Origin: Pseudomonas fluorescens
GTDB taxonomy: Bacteria > Pseudomonadota > Gammaproteobacteria > Pseudomonadales > Pseudomonadaceae
Direction: 5' to 3'
Length of the DNA stretch: 64,000 nucleotides
Assembly (NCBI RefSeq): GCF_900636825.1
Contig: NZ_LR134318.1
Span: 3,877,501 to 3,941,500 of the forward strand
Position 1 is the stretch's first letter. Each line of letters begins with the position of its first letter. Below are positions 55,454-64,000 of the stretch, piece by piece. The position numbers were made by a program, and so were the translations under genes. The notes under the pieces are model-generated. The model did no database searches. It was not told the DNA's origin and saw only the letters and a list, made by a program, of their open reading frames with translations.

Positions 55454-55831
55454 TCACTTAGCTTTAAGCGCTTCTACCAACTCAGCTTTGTTCATTTTCG
55501 AACGTCCAGGAATATCGCCAGTACGGGCCTCACTCATGAGGCTTTCCTTGCTCTGCGTTTCAAGAGAAGCTTCGGAGTTACGCTCATGGCCACTGCGTGT
55601 TTGCGCAGCTCTTTTGCCCGAGTCAGATTTGGCCTGTTCCTTCGTCGAGTGCGACGTTTTTCTACCCGAGCCGCCAGCCTTTTCACCCCCTCCTGACTGC
55701 TTATTCACCGTTGCCCACGCCCGAGCTTCCGCCTCATCTTTTGACGTGCCCTTGTGCTCGTAGCTCTCCTCAATGTGCTCAGCTTTGCGCTTTTGCTCAT
55801 CGGAGTATTTGTCTTTGCTTCCACGTACCAT
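55454..55831 (-). CDS. Plasmid-stabilization-like small basic protein
   Basis: A 125-residue charged protein: MVRGSKDKYSDEQKRKAEHI, ESYEHKGTSKDEAEARAWAT, a Ser/Gly/Lys-rich linker, and a C-terminal SAP/Rho-N-like segment GRSKMNKAELVEALKAK. Proteins of this layout are commonly annotated as plasmid stabilization proteins in Pseudomonas, and may bind DNA. GAGG lies near the start. It is a single gene. Confidence 0.75.
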   Translation of the reverse strand: MVRGSKDKYSDEQKRKAEHIEESYEHKGTSKDEAEARAWATVNKQSGGGEKAGGSGRKTSHSTKEQAKSDSGKRAAQTRSGHERNSEASLETQSKESLMSEARTGDIPGRSKMNKAELVEALKAK

Positions 55832-56107
55832 GACGAATTCCTCTGGGTAGGTAGGCGCGAATGTGCCTTCGCTCCTATTTTAATAAGGAAGCGAGTTCTT
55901 TAGGAAAGTTCATAGAGATTTTTCTAAGTGAAAGGGCCCGCCATTTCACCACCACCCAAAACAGACGAGCGTTCCTGCCAGGAATGACGGAAGTCACTAC
56001 TCGTCTCGAAAATGGGACGACGGCTGCCCTAGCCGCTCAGGCAATTCGACGGAACAATATTTACTACACCGTCGTCAACAGCAAACCAGCTAGAGGAGGC
56101 CGCCCTG

Positions 56108-57421
56108 ATGATTGATCCAGCTACAGGTATGAAAAGCGGAGAGCGATACTCGGTAGAGCTATTAGGTGATACGCACCCATTCACTGGATTTTTCTTGGAT
56201 GGACAGTATTACCTCACGCCGGATTTACCGCCCGCAGTCGGCTGGCTCGAGGGTCAAAAATTTATCTACGACGATCGGGATCCGGCAGGGACGCCGATTT
56301 TCCCAGACCGTATCGCTGGGACGATTTCACACCTTTCTTTGACACTTGTCAGTGGTGAGTCCTTGCAGCTGGCCACGGTAAAAACCGACTCACCCGACCC
56401 GTCGAAACCCAACGTTGCTTCGACCGGGCCGAAAAAACATCAAACGGGGCCGTTGCGGGGAAAGCTGGTTGTCATAACTGGCGCTTCGAGTGGCATTGGT
56501 CGAGCCACAGCGAAGGCTTTTGCCTGCAAAGGTGCGCGACTTGTCCTAGCCGCCCGTGACGAAGAAGCCCTCTTTGAAGTTTTGGATGAATGCACGGACT
56601 GTGGTACTGACGCTGTGGCGGTGGCCACGGACGTGACCAGTAGTGAGGAGATGATAGAGCTTGCGACGCGCGCCGCAGCGTTCGGGAATGGGCGGATTGA
56701 CATTTGGATTAACAATGCAGGCATTGGTGCGGTGGGTACCTTCGAGGACACGCCCCTCGAAGCTCATGAGCGAGTATTGCAAACGGATTTGATGGGTTAT
56801 CTACGCGGCGCCTATGTTGCGATGCCCTACTTCAAGGCTCAGAAAAGCGGGACACTCATCAACACAATGTCTATAGGCAGCTGGGTGGCGCAGCCCTACG
56901 CCGTCGCATATTCGGCAAGTAAATTCGGTCTGCGGGGTCTAACTGAGGCTCTTCGCGGAGAGCTTACTGAGTTTACTGACATCCACGTATGCGATATCTA
57001 TCCGGCCGTGATGGATACACCAGGCTTCCGCGATGGGGGTAACTACACTGGACACGCGTTGAAGCCGCCCCCACCAGTATATAACCCTGAACTGGTTGCC
57101 CAGGCGATGGTTGCATGCGCGATAAAGCCGCGAGCTACCACGACGGTTGGAGCCGCTGCGTACGTTGCTCGTTTGGCACCGTTCCTCGTACCTGGACTTA
57201 CCTCTATCTCCGGATGGCTTACGCGAAAGGGGATAAACCGGAGTCCGACTTCAGCTACATCCTCTGGCAACCTCTTCTCGCCACCGAGCGGCGTACGGAG
57301 TGTCGAAGGTGGCTGGCGCAAAGCTCAGCACACCAGTCCAGCATTACTAGCTGTCACTGCGGCGGTGCTGGGTGGCGGGGTGGCGTTCGTAATATTTCGT
57401 AAGAAGCGCAGGCAGACATAG
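56108..57421 (+). CDS. SDR oxidoreductase with N-terminal extension and C-terminal membrane anchor
   Basis: A 437-residue protein. Residues 1-118 are an extra domain (MIDPATGMKSGERYS, GFFLDGQYYLTPDLPPAVGW). The SDR domain starts at GKLVVITGASSGIGRATAKA and has NNAGIG, SIGSWVAQPYAVAYSASKFG and a PAVMDTPGFRDGG segment. The last 35 residues form a membrane anchor with a basic tail (VTAAVLGGGVAFVIFRKKRR). AGGAGG lies 10 nt before the ATG. It is related to the SDR at 62791. The extension and the anchor are unusual for SDRs. Confidence 0.88.
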   Translation: MIDPATGMKSGERYSVELLGDTHPFTGFFLDGQYYLTPDLPPAVGWLEGQKFIYDDRDPAGTPIFPDRIAGTISHLSLTLVSGESLQLATVKTDSPDPSKPNVASTGPKKHQTGPLRGKLVVITGASSGIGRATAKAFACKGARLVLAARDEEALFEVLDECTDCGTDAVAVATDVTSSEEMIELATRAAAFGNGRIDIWINNAGIGAVGTFEDTPLEAHERVLQTDLMGYLRGAYVAMPYFKAQKSGTLINTMSIGSWVAQPYAVAYSASKFGLRGLTEALRGELTEFTDIHVCDIYPAVMDTPGFRDGGNYTGHALKPPPPVYNPELVAQAMVACAIKPRATTTVGAAAYVARLAPFLVPGLTSISGWLTRKGINRSPTSATSSGNLFSPPSGVRSVEGGWRKAQHTSPALLAVTAAVLGGGVAFVIFRKKRRQT

Positions 57422-57702
57422 GCTGTCCAGCTCGAATGCGTCCAAGGCATTGCTCACCTTCATAGTGGGACTTGTACGTCTTTAAGCAATGCGAGGCCGA
57501 TACATCGCGGCTGGCAAAAGCCAAGCCAGAGCCATCCCCATCGGAGTCACGGAAGTCCATGGGGGTGCATCTGAGAGGGCAGGCTCATCGACGGTTCCTA
57601 TAATTGCTCATTGAGCGTTTGACGGCAAATGGGTAGAGCTTAAAGCGTGGCGGTTACCACATGATGGGTTTTGTACTGTGCTCAAAAAGTAGCAGTTGGT
57701 CG

Positions 57703-58040
57703 TCAAATTACATCAATTGTTGTCACCCTGATCACCAGCTCCTCTTGGGCGAAACGTTTCTCTAGCTCGGTTTTGTAACTTTCCCACCATGCACGATCCA
57801 CGATCTTGACCATGACCTCATAGATGATTAGAGCGTCGCTCCTTTGCCCCCGTCAGGTGCATCCCATAGCCCTTCGACAGGTACCCGTGAATGCCGTCAT
57901 CCCACCAAAGCGGTCTACTAACTCCTGGCGCACGCGGGAAAACAGGCCAGAGCGAAATGCGCGGCCATCGTTGGAAAGCGGATGGCGAACATACCTACTC
58001 ACTAGGGCATGAGCGCTCGAGCACGATCCGGTACTGTGCC
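57703..58040 (-). pseudogene. Relic of an unidentified conserved gene
   Basis: Minus-strand frames give LFSRVRQELVDRFGGMTAFT, then after a shift VEGLWDAPDGG, then after another shift LIIYEVMVKIVDRAWWESYK and TELEKRFAQEELVIRVTTID, ending at 57703. The three pieces join into one natural-looking protein C-terminus. I do not know the family. The stretch 57422-57702 shows nothing. Confidence 0.5.
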
Positions 58041-58228
58041 TACGGAAGTTCTGAACCGGGCGACATCCACGCTTCACCAGAAGCGTTCAGATGCAATAGC
58101 GAAGTCTCATATGAAGGGCGTGCCTCCATACCTCAGTGGTGATGCTTCGACAGCCGGTGTACAGCTGTTATGAGATCAGTCGATAGCCTGTCAACGAAGA
58201 TCCTGTCCTGATTGGTGACACCCTGTCA

Positions 58229-59168
58229 TGCCCCTTAATCCCGACCACGTCGACTTCCTATCTCTCTTGGATTCTGTCCAGGAGTTCATCGTCGTGAAGG
58301 ATGGTGAAGGTCGGTGGCTTTTTTGCAACCAAACTGCTCTTGCCGCCACGAGATGACCGGGTTCGATTATTTGGGCATCACGGATGAGGAATTGCTCACT
58401 CTCCGGCCGAAATTCGCCGACGGGTTCTTGCGAAATATCGAGACCGACGCCCTTGCTTGGCGGAACCGGTCGGCCACCGTGATTGAGAAGTCATTCATGG
58501 GACTGGATGGTCGATTCAACACATGGGAAGTGATTAAGACTCCCTCCTTTAATGCTGACGACACTCGGTATTGTCTGATCATCGTCAGCCGGAACATTAC
58601 AGAGCGCAAGCTAGCCGAAACGGCCTTGCAGGTGAGCGAAGAACGATTCAAATGCCTGGCTCATATGGATGCCCTGACGGGAATCCCAAACCGGCGCGGA
58701 ATCCTGGATCTGATTTCCTCCAAGCTTGAACTAGCAACGAAGCTCCCGGTAACTCCGTCTTCGTCAGCCCTTATCTACATGGATCTTGATCGATTCAAAA
58801 AGATCAACGATGAGCTGGGGCATGAGATAGGCGATGAGCTCCTGATCGCATTCGCGGGGAGAACGCGTCATTGCTTGCGGGAGAATGATCTGTTCGGGCG
58901 AATCGGTGGGACGAATTCGTCGTATTCCTGCCTGATACAGATGAAACCCAAGCGATCCTGGTAGCCAAGCGATTGTGTGAATCCTTGGGCCGTATGTGAA
59001 ATCTGAATTCACACGTCATCATCCATTGGCATTGCGTTTTGCCCGGAGGCCGGACGAGACGTCCATTCGCTTTTGCGCCATGCGGATGAAGCACTTTACC
59101 GAGCCAAACCTGCAGGTCGATCGCGGATTAAAGTCTACCGTTCAGAAGCCCGAACTCAATGGGTCTGA
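58229..59168 (+). pseudogene. Broken PAS-GGDEF diguanylate cyclase
   Basis: The first frame, MPLNPDHVDFLSLLDSVQEF with FIVVKDGEGRWLFCNQTAL, is a PAS start and stops at 58356. A second frame carries the rest of PAS (IIVSRNITERKLAETALQ) and the GGDEF start (HMDALTGIPNRRG, IYMDLDRFKKINDELGHEIG). At 58905-58915 one G is missing and GGDEFVVFLPDT becomes GGTNSSYSC. Further on, SSIGIAFCPEAG and HADEALYRAK are in a third frame. At least three indels are needed to restore it. Confidence 0.85.
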
Positions 59169-59640
59169 AATAGCCATTGCCCCAGCATGCTCCTGCTCAG
59201 TAGAAGCAAATCTCATCACATAGACTTTTTGGAGTCGTGGAAGCAGCAGACCTCAATGTTGCTTGATACCTGAATTGCTCTACGGAAAAGTGAAACCTAG
59301 ACCGAGTGCCCGGCCCTTTCCATCAGAACAGCTCAAGAAGCGGATCGATGGGGCTCAGCCAGCAGATCCTTGGCCGCAGCTCCAAACTCAACCAGCAGGC
59401 TGGACTCGACGGATGTCTGCGGCTTTGTATTTTTTACCCAGAATTCTCCGTAACACGCGCTGCCTTGTCCTATCGAAAGGGCTCATAATCGCGAGTCGGA
59501 TAGCAACTCATGGTCGCCAGCAGAGGGTCTCTTTGTTTGATCCAACTACCGGCTCGTTGGGGACATCCTGCCGCTGGTTCCCAGGGATGCCTTGAAATCG
59601 TGCGTATAATGGGCTCTCTCCTAATTTCTTAAGCTGTCCA
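59169..59640. other. Island stretch without a supported gene
   Basis: About 470 bp. A 110-codon open frame at 59263-59595 is Pro/Arg-rich with no recognisable motif, and I do not support it as a gene. Confidence 0.4.
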
Positions 59641-60602
59641 ATGAAAAAACTGCTTTCATAGTAGCGCTAGCCCTCTCCGTAATTACCCTCGCCTTCTCAA
59701 GCCCGCCATCGACTTTTTCCGAAGCCAAAGTCATCGCCAAGCAAAAGGTCTAGCTCGACCAAGCGAACAGTGCCTTTGGCGAGTTGTATTGCGGCTGCCA
59801 ATGGACTTGGGTTGGTAAATCGGGTGGTTGTATCGATGCTGAGTCTTGTGGACTTAAGGCGAGAAAACAAGAGACTCGATCGCAGCGCACTGAGTGGGAT
59901 CACATAGCTCCTGCCTGGACATTCGGTCACCAACGGCAATGCTGGCAGAACGGTGGTCGCGAGCATTGCGTGGACGATGATCTGGTATTCCGCGCGATGG
60001 AGGCAGACCTTTTCAACCTCTACCCATCGGTAGGTGAGGTAAATAGTGACCGCAGCAATTTCAACTACGGCATGGCCTCCGGGGTTGCGCCCCAATATGG
60101 GCAATGCAAGACGCGCGTGGATTTTACTCAACGCTGCGGAACCACGTGATGAGGTCAAAGGGTTAGTCGCACGGACGACCTTCTACATGTTCGACCGATA
60201 TAAACTGAGCATGTCTCGTCAGCAGCAACAGCTACTGATGACCTGGGACAAGCAGCACCCGGTTTCAGCTTGGGAAAAAGAGCGTAATAGGCGCATTGCA
60301 GCGATCATGGGGCATTCCAATCCTTTCGTTACCGGTGACCATCAATGGACTCAAAGGTACAAGGCAGTTGGTGATGACGTAGTCAGCGCCATTCCAGTTC
60401 GGCCTTCGCAAGCACAAGTCCAATCAATCCTGGCAAGCGCGAACGGGATAGCCTTTATCATCGGCAACCGGAAGAGTCAGTTGTATCACCTCTGCGTAGG
60501 GTGTCCGAGTTATGGGCAGGTGTCTGAAAAAACCAGGTCTCCTTCACGTCAGAATCTGAGGCTCAGGCGGCAGGATATCGAAAGGCAGGTAACTGCAAAT
60601 AG
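59641..60602 (+). pseudogene. Endonuclease I-like gene with C-terminal Cys motif, broken
   Basis: After the ATG at 59641 a frameshift is needed to read the signal peptide (FIVALALSVITLAFSSPPS). An in-frame TAG follows KQKV. Then come LYCGCQWTWVGKSGGCIDAE, the active-site-like TEWDHIAPAWTFGHQRQCW, QNGGREHC and NYGMASGVAPQYGQCKTRVD. A shift at ~60140 leads to RTTFYMFDRYKLSMSRQQQQ. A further shift at ~60530 restores VSFTSESEAQAAGYRKAGNC. The extra C-terminal QLYHLCVGCPSYGQVSEK recalls Ada-type Cys motifs fused to some nucleases. Confidence 0.82.
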
Positions 60603-60789
60603 TTACTGCTTGTTGATAATCGGTCTCGCGAAACAGGGGTAGGTGCGTAACATTCGCTGAGACCTGCATCCAGTTTTCTCTATTTCTTTCATACCGCCTT
60701 ACACCGCAGGCGGTGGGTGTTAAGGTTAGATCTCCCTAACTATCCCCTTGCCTATGAGCCGATAGCTGACCGCCAGCCAGGAGTAAAAA

Positions 60790-61095
60790 ATGCTTACCCG
60801 TCCTGATAAAAACTCCCTCCGTGCGATGTTGGAATTGCAAGTCCAAGAAAAGCTGCAGCACGATCCAGACGCGTTAACGACTTATGCAGCCAAGCCTGAA
60901 CCAGAGCGAAAACCGTACACCAGCAAACCCACAGTTCAAGACCAGGCTTTTCAAAAAGAGCTCGAGCAAATGCGTGCAGATGCCGAATCCGTGGTGATAC
61001 GTACGCCTAAGGGCGAGCCCGAGGACGAAGGCGAAGGCGAAGGCGAAGGCGAAGGCGCTCTTAGCCTTAAACTTGATGATTATCCGAATCTCTAG
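60790..61095 (+). CDS. Small hydrophilic protein with an (Glu-Gly)n repeat, 101 aa
   Basis: A 101-residue acidic protein (MLTRPDKNSLRAMLELQVQE, AAKPEPERKPYTSKPTVQDQ). Its C-terminal part contains five perfect GAAGGC units (61027-61056), giving an Glu-Gly run. AGGAG lies 6 nt before the ATG. The family is not recognised. The 6-bp unit can vary in number without changing frame. Confidence 0.65.
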   Translation: MLTRPDKNSLRAMLELQVQEKLQHDPDALTTYAAKPEPERKPYTSKPTVQDQAFQKELEQMRADAESVVIRTPKGEPEDEGEGEGEGEGALSLKLDDYPNL

Positions 61096-61282
61096 AAGTA
61101 GTTTGAGCGACCCGGTGACTGAATGGAGAAGAATCATGCTTGAGCAACAGCTCAATACCGTTCGTCAATAATTCCCACACACGAAAAAGTTAAGCGAACC
61201 CTAGTCAGCAAAAAGAATCATAAAATTATGCATATGCAGGTCATGCTAAGCCATGCCAGGCTTACGGTAAAACTCCTCATTG

Positions 61283-61307
61283 CCCGCACTATGTGCGGGA
61301 TTTTTTT
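61283..61307 (+). terminator. Intrinsic terminator
   Basis: CCCGCAC-TAT-GTGCGGG followed by seven T. It ends transcripts from the 60790 gene side. The stretch 61308-61603 after it contains no recognisable gene. Confidence 0.92.
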
Positions 61308-61603
61308 GGATGGTAGTTAGAATATCTCAAGATTGCCGCGCTGCGCCAACGCTTCTTCGTAGAGGCCACCATTCATATACGCGCTTTCAGACATTATTAA
61401 TAAGCATGGCCGAGCGAGAGGATGTACCACACCTCGGCAGGGAACAACATTGCTTAGCCGGCTTTTTTTCTGGCGGAGACCACGTTCGATCTTTCGACCA
61501 CAGGTTCCGGAGCCTTGCATCAACCACATACAGTGAAGCGAAAATTAAGAAAAACCAGACGACGTTGTCGTTACAACGTCTTTCTAGTTCGCTCGTCAAA
61601 ATT

Positions 61604-62102
61604 TTATTTGGATTCCATCGTTGCCGCTTGATTGCCGCCTTGCTCGGCGATCTTCGTCAACTTCTCATCCGTCGCTTTTTCTTCGGCCAGCGTTGCGGCA
61701 AGCAGATCGGCTGCGTCCATTAGATTCAAATGCTTGGCCATGGCAATCAGGTGCCGTAACTGGCAATCTCATAATGCTCAACTTTCTGCGTTGCACCGAT
61801 CAATCCCGCATCAAGCACTGCGCCTTTTTCGATCTCCTCGAGCAGCTCTTTGGATTCCTCGACCAGTCCTTCCATGACCACGCATTTCATGCGTTTGAGC
61901 TTCAACCCGGTCAACTCGACAAGCTGATCGATACGTTCGATTTGCCCTTGGGTTTCTTCTAATTGAGCGTTGAAGGCCTCAACCAAGAGTGGGTTGGTAG
62001 CTGCTCGTGCCATGCGCGGCAGGCGCGCGTGATCTGTTTCTCGGCACTGTAAATATCGGACAACTCATGGACAAACAGGTCTTCAATAGTTTTCCTAGCC
62101 AT
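61604..62102 (-). pseudogene. DUF892 ferritin-like (YciE/YciF) gene with two single-base breaks
   Basis: The start is intact with GAGGAG upstream: MARKTIEDLFVHELSDIYSA. A missing base near 62030 shifts to MARAATNPLLVEAFNAQLEE and GLKLKRMKCVVMEGLVEESK, the ferritin-like core. A second missing base near 61755 shifts to LIAMAKHLNLMDAADLLAAT and LAEEKATDEKLTKIAEQGGN, with a natural stop at 61604. With both bases restored it is a complete ~165-residue stress protein of the DUF892 family. Confidence 0.85.
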
Positions 62103-62404
62103 TTGAAATACTCCTCTCTACCCTGGGCGCTTCACCGTAGCGGAACGCATCATTTGCATATCCACGCGTTGTGGCCTGCATGGAGAGATGACCAGTGACA
62201 GTCGACACGTGTTCAATTCTTTTGCGGCGGTGGCCGTTTGCACGTTCATCCCAGCGCTGTGCCGAGAAACGTCATCACCCCGACAAAGTTCAAACATGAG
62301 TTTGAGTTCCCCTGCGTCAGCACGCATCAAGAGAACCAGACCGTCCGTCCGATTGTGAATCTGAATACCAGACCAAATTACTCTTGATCCATTGGGGAGT
62401 GATC

Positions 62405-62524
62405 ATGAAAACGAGCCTAGTTTCTCAAACGATGTCGGTTCGAGTCGACACCGCCAAGGCACCCCGCGCAATTGTAAAAGACATTAAAATGCTATCGTTT
62501 CGTACAGTTTGCCGTTGCCAATGA
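62405..62524 (+). CDS. Small open frame, 39 aa
   Basis: MKTSLVSQTMSVRVDTAKAP and a short basic tail, preceded by GGGGAG 7 nt before the ATG. It is too short for the usual gene finders. No family is recognised and it may be a remnant. The rest of 62103-62790 shows nothing I can support. Confidence 0.3.
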   Translation: MKTSLVSQTMSVRVDTAKAPRAIVKDIKMLSFRTVCRCQ

Positions 62525-62790
62525 AAAATTATTGTTCGCCAGATTGCATTGATTCCTTGGAATGTCGACGGTGTGCGGCAGCTGGCGGCTCATGCCTTGT
62601 ACAAGCTCCCGAGATACTGTGGAGTAAAGCATGCCAATAAAGGCGATAGAGAATGATCGCCCAAATGTTTACAGAGAACGACGGTACTTGTAGAGGTGCT
62701 TCTGCATGGCACGGGAGTTATGAGATAGACCGGTATTAGGCTAGCGGAGGGTTATCCCAAACTAAGATTCACTGGCCGATCATCCTTCGA

Positions 62791-63720
62791 TCAACGATCG
62801 CCTGTCCCATCTTCGGCCTTCATCCTAATGCGGACGCCGCCATCAATTTTTTCAGTTCCCGCCATCGGAGCATGGAGGGCGCCGGTGGAAGCCGCGAAAG
62901 GCTGCGCTTTTTTGACTTCCTGATCGGCGATCTTGGCCGATAGTCTTTCGGTAAGATCAGGAAAAATATGGTGAGAGACATTCGATGCATGAGCCTTCCA
63001 ACCCACCGGCATCTCCTCCTTCGGATCAATGCAGGCACTAACGATCGCGTTTACTACGATTTCGGGGTCGTCCATCGCGGCCATGCGCGGCGCGTGGCCA
63101 GTGTAGTTCGCAGCATGCAGCCACCAAGGCGTGTCGACCGCCCAAGGCATGATTGTGGCAACCTTGATACGGTCGCTACCACTCAAGCGCAACTCTTCAT
63201 TCAGGCTGCGACTTAAACTCAGTACGCCCGCCTTCGACGCCGCATATGAAGCTTGATACGCCAACGGCACTTCACTGTCTATCGAGCCTACGTTTATAAG
63301 CGTACCGTAACCCTGACTATGAAATCGCGACAAAGCGGCATGAGCACCATAGATAAGGCCTTTGAGATTGACGTCAATGACCCTCGCATGATCTTCGATG
63401 GGAATATCCCAAAAAAAGCCCAAGGCTCCAACGCCTACGTTGTTAATCCAGACGTCGAGGTTACCAAAACGTTCGACTGCCTCGCTGGCAAGTGCCGCGA
63501 CCTGCTCGGGATCGCTAATATCGGTCGGTACCGCCATACCATGGCCACCCGCCGCTTCTATCTGCGTGACAATGTCGGTGAGCGCCCCACCCCGTCGCGC
63601 CGCGATCACCACGTTAGCTCCCAGTTTGCCCAGTTTGAGAGCCGTACCTCGTCCAAACCCGCTGGAGGCCCCAAGCACAACCACCGTCTTATTTTTTAGA
63701 TAAGAGAAGTGAACGGCCAT
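62791..63720 (-). CDS. SDR-family oxidoreductase
   Basis: A 309-residue SDR with VVVLGASSGFGRGTALKLGK at the N-terminus, NNVGVGALGFFW, the catalytic Ser in NVGSIDSEVPLA and YQASYAASKAGVLS. A C-terminal extension follows with YTGHAPRMAAMDDPEIVVNA as in the SDR at 56108. It is therefore a relative of that protein without the N-terminal domain or membrane anchor. It stands alone on the minus strand. The substrate is unknown. Confidence 0.9.
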   Translation of the reverse strand: MAVHFSYLKNKTVVVLGASSGFGRGTALKLGKLGANVVIAARRGGALTDIVTQIEAAGGHGMAVPTDISDPEQVAALASEAVERFGNLDVWINNVGVGALGFFWDIPIEDHARVIDVNLKGLIYGAHAALSRFHSQGYGTLINVGSIDSEVPLAYQASYAASKAGVLSLSRSLNEELRLSGSDRIKVATIMPWAVDTPWWLHAANYTGHAPRMAAMDDPEIVVNAIVSACIDPKEEMPVGWKAHASNVSHHIFPDLTERLSAKIADQEVKKAQPFAASTGALHAPMAGTEKIDGGVRIRMKAEDGTGDR

Positions 63721-63845
63721 GATTCTTGCCCCTTAGAGCCAAGCCTGTGATGTACAACTATTAGGTTCGCAGGCATGGCCGATAGCTTAGAGATAAAAGG
63801 CGACCGATTTATCAGACTTTAAAAATGTCCGGTACTTTCAGGCGT

Positions 63846-63986
63846 CTAGCGTGGATCTTGCTGCCTATCCATCACGGCATTATCGGTTTCTTCACGCACC
63901 CGGTCGGGATTCACTCCGGTGCTGTCATCATCAAGCGGGCGCTCACCCTCATTTTCGGGCAGCTCGTCTATGTCCTCCTCTTTCAT
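63846..63986 (-). CDS. Small acidic protein, possibly partial
   Basis: A minus-strand frame, MKEEDIDELPENEGERPLDD followed by VNPDRVREETDNAVMDRQQD and a stop at 63846. The ATG at 63986 would give 46 residues, but the frame is open to the window edge, so it may be the end of a longer gene. Its acidic, disordered composition resembles the protein at 45546-45848. 63721-63845 is empty. Confidence 0.45.
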   Translation of the reverse strand: MKEEDIDELPENEGERPLDDDSTGVNPDRVREETDNAVMDRQQDPR

Positions 63987-64000
63987 CGGGTCAACTTCCG

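Noticed and set aside
25200..64000. The right end of the dusA island inside the window
   Set aside because: No sequence resembling the dusA continuation (T-D-R-H-C-R) or a second copy of the dusA start was found in either strand, and no integrase gene.

Overview
The window reads as Pseudomonas chromosome, most likely the P. fluorescens lineage. The left 25 kb has high-GC coding, Pseudomonas-type REP palindromes between genes, and typical Pseudomonas gene sets: a PepSY/two-component operon, codBA, an EmrAB-type pump and a PheC-like dehydratase. I used the sequence only, so names rest on recognised motifs and family memory rather than on a search.

Positions 1-25130 look like core or stable accessory chromosome. 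In order they hold a sensor kinase/response regulator with two PepSY proteins, a patatin-like phospholipase, queD, a 2369-residue TcdA/TcdB-type glycosylating toxin on the minus strand, codB-codA, a frameshifted DapF-like gene, an MFS permease, an EmrA/EmrB-type efflux pair, an AhpD-like protein, a secreted glycine-rich protein, a diguanylate cyclase, a conserved small protein and a PheC-like periplasmic protein. Eight REP-type or related hairpins lie here.

At 25132 the dusA reading frame starts and is broken after 20 recognisable residues (M-P-L-Q ... P-M-M-D-W). This is the known target of dusA-specific integrases. From here to the end the sequence changes: coding is patchier, REPs are absent, and insertion sequences, mobilization genes, an H-NS-like silencer and many broken genes appear. 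I interpret 25.2-64 kb as a composite genomic island whose right end and integrase are outside the window.

The island's left part (25.2-36 kb) carries a predicted Thr-Asp-Lys Ntn hydrolase, a repeat-rich putative oriT, mobC-mobA, a minus-strand block of small unknown genes with an N-terminally truncated helicase-IV-like protein, a complete IS3-family element joining two broken genes, and an SDR/TetR divergon. Then follows an MvaT-like silencer. The right part (37-64 kb) is a stress and redox cargo: a PfkB kinase-GH65 phosphorylase-DUF2238 operon, Tat-exported and cytosolic SDRs, zinc and quinone oxidoreductases, a Cys-rich copper-binding protein, DUF2934, DUF892, a DCC-family thiol oxidoreductase, and a three-gene overlapping alpha/beta-hydrolase operon. 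Many cargo genes exist only as frameshifted or decayed copies, some (GH65, quinone oxidoreductase, Zn-ADH) beside an intact or larger relative. This points to repeated acquisition followed by decay.

The items most worth pursuing are the TcdB-like toxin with a YopT/PaTox-like (C58) cysteine protease in place of the clostridial autoprotease, the dusA-borne island boundary, the mobile proteasome-like hydrolase next to the mobilization genes, the hydrolase trio, and the kinase-GH65 operon with its decayed second copy.
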